A DNA stretch of 64,000 bases from contig OZ020519.1 in assembly GCA_963971425.1 (NCBI GenBank), positions 3,426,028-3,490,027 on the forward strand, written 5' to 3'. Origin of the DNA: Bryoerythrophyllum caledonicum (taxonomy: Eukaryota; Streptophyta; Bryopsida; Pottiales; Pottiaceae). The position numbers and the translations under genes are program-made. Within the stretch, counting starts at the first letter, position 1. Every line of letters begins with the position of its first letter. Under the pieces are notes generated by a model, which saw only the letters and a program-made list of their open reading frames with translations, searched no databases and was not told the DNA's origin. Positions 62,600-64,000 of the stretch are shown piece after piece.

Positions 62600-63760
62600 A
62601 GAAACCTGTATATCATTATAAAAAAATAGTCACTAGTAGTATGGAATATGAATTTTTGAACCTCCACTCATTGCACAATTTTTTTGAACGTGCTACACCC
62701 GTTGTCTACCTCTAAAAACTTTTGAACTACACAAGATCTAAATCCAATACCATCGTGTTAAGCATGTTGTTTGTTCTTTGGTGAAATAGCATATTCATCC
62801 AAATCAATAATTTTCACACATTGTCACACATTTTCGGCCAAAGTACCAAAAACACTTCTACCTTTCTACATAAATCTTCGAGATCTTCGTATGATTCACT
62901 TTTGATTTTTCCTACGGCATTACGTCATGTAAACCTTCTTATTGACCATTTAGATTCTCATTTCAAACAAAATGAAGTTTCCAAAAAAAAATATATAACG
63001 TGAATTGAGAATTTTTGAACCTCCACTCATTGTACAATTTTTTTGAATATGCTACACTCCTTTTCTACCTCTAAAAACTTTTGCACTACACAAGATCTAA
63101 ATCCAATAGCATCGCGTGAAGCATGTTGTTAGTTCATTGGTGAAATAGCATATCAATCCAAGTCAAATATTTTCACACATTGTCACACATTTTCGGCCAA
63201 TGTACCAAAATAACCTCTACCTTTCCACATAAAACTTTGAGATCTTTATATGATACACTTTTTATTTTTTCCAAAGCATTATGTGATGTAAAACTTCTTA
63301 TTGACCATTTGGATTCCCATTTGAAACACTATCGAGTTCCCCAAAAATATAACCTGAATTGAGAATTTTTGAACCTCCACTCATTGCACAATTTTTTTGA
63401 ATATGCTACACTTCTTGTCTACCTCTAAAAATTGGTGAATAGCAAACTAACATCATGTTTAACATTATGGTAATTATTTGAGACCCTTTAAAATGCAAAT
63501 ATTGGACACCAATTCACGTCAAAGTCTGCTGATCCAGAAAACGCAGGGATGAAAATGAGCTAGTTCTCAACTTCAAACATTATAATCTTTCAATCCGTGC
63601 GGTCAAACTTTATGAAATTTTTTGAGTATATTACTTAACAAGTCTTTATTGAGATCCTACGGTTAAAACTACAAAAAAAACTTCATATTTTTGTCCAAGC
63701 TAATTGCACTAAAACAAGCATTTATAACGAGTTTTGGTTGAGATATTCTCTACACCATTT
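62600..63760. repeat. Tandem units of about 360 bp upstream of ORF A, copy 2
   Basis: CCTCCACTCATTGCACAATT recurs at about 62662, 63021 and 63381, the inverse of the array at 27165-28260. The outer part ends in the AATCCGTGCGGTCAAACTTT and GAGATCCTACGGTTAAAACT blocks shared with the TTAA MITEs. Confidence 0.72.
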
Positions 63761-64000
63761 ATGGACTTTGGTACTTTGGGTATCAATAGCGAGGGTATCA
63801 CAACCAGGGTATGCATTCATGGGCACGAACCACCGGATATCAACATATGTATTTGACCAGGGTATCAACTAGGGTTTGGAAATTAGGGTTTTCGTTTAGC
63901 GGGTATCAACTGTGGATATCAATCCTTGGGTAGTGCAAGGAGGGGTGTGCGCGCGCACACCCCTGCCATAGTTGTGAGAAGGCTGCGAGTGAGAGAGAGG

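Larger units (their letters stand above)
58024..64000. mobile_element. Large TIR transposon, copy 2, inverted and cut by the window edge
   Basis: Begins with the same terminus AACACGCAATTAAGCAATTA (58024) and matches the right part of copy 1 in inverse order: 3' non-coding region, ORF B, ORF A, tandem 357-bp units, and the GTGTGCGCGCGCACACC palindrome (63945-63962). The transposase half would lie beyond 64000. The flank before the TIR is ATTATCAGC, so its TSD cannot be checked. Confidence 0.85.

Overview
The window comes from a plant nuclear genome. The evidence is a complete spliced RBP45/47-type RNA-binding protein gene (three RRM domains, eight exons), a decayed TIR-NBS-LRR resistance gene whose TIR and P-loop read like non-flowering land plant types, and dense nested plant-type transposable elements. 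A run of 200 N (26371-26570) marks a draft assembly. I cannot fix the species; a bryophyte, lycophyte, fern or gymnosperm is more likely than a flowering plant (inference).

Layout. 1-12.2 kb, minus strand: a very long LINE. ORF1 is followed by an ORF2 with a huge in-frame (AAC)n tract, a 2A-like peptide, an AP-type endonuclease, reverse transcriptase, an unusual middle domain, RNase H, a Cys/His knuckle and a possible second nuclease; it runs off the left edge. 13.6-17.7 kb: the TNL pseudogene. 20,044-32,864: a 12.8-kb DNA transposon with 27-bp terminal inverted repeats, an AATA target duplication, a DDE-like transposase gene on one strand and two uncharacterised genes (here ORF A and ORF B) on the other. 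A related empty site lies just outside its left end. 33.8-37 kb: three piggyBac-like MITEs bounded by TTAA or a one-base variant. 37.9-42.9 kb: the RBP45/47 gene with a GC-rich 5' flank. 44.3-50.7 kb: a second, decayed LINE of the same family, interrupted by a fourth MITE. 53.2-55.8 kb: a decayed pogo/Tigger-like transposase. 55.9-57.9 kb: three short elements with hairpin-like termini. 58,024-64,000: a second, inverted, partial copy of the large transposon, with ORF A and ORF B about 98% identical in ORF B.

The only clearly intact host gene is RBP45/47; almost everything else is mobile DNA. The most interesting system is the 12.8-kb transposon: two copies, both keeping ORF A and ORF B in one frame separated by a single TAG codon, with boundaries supported by TIRs, TSD and an empty-site paralogue. 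The LINE with a 2A peptide and extra C-terminal domains is the second. All family names are from memory of motifs; no search was run.
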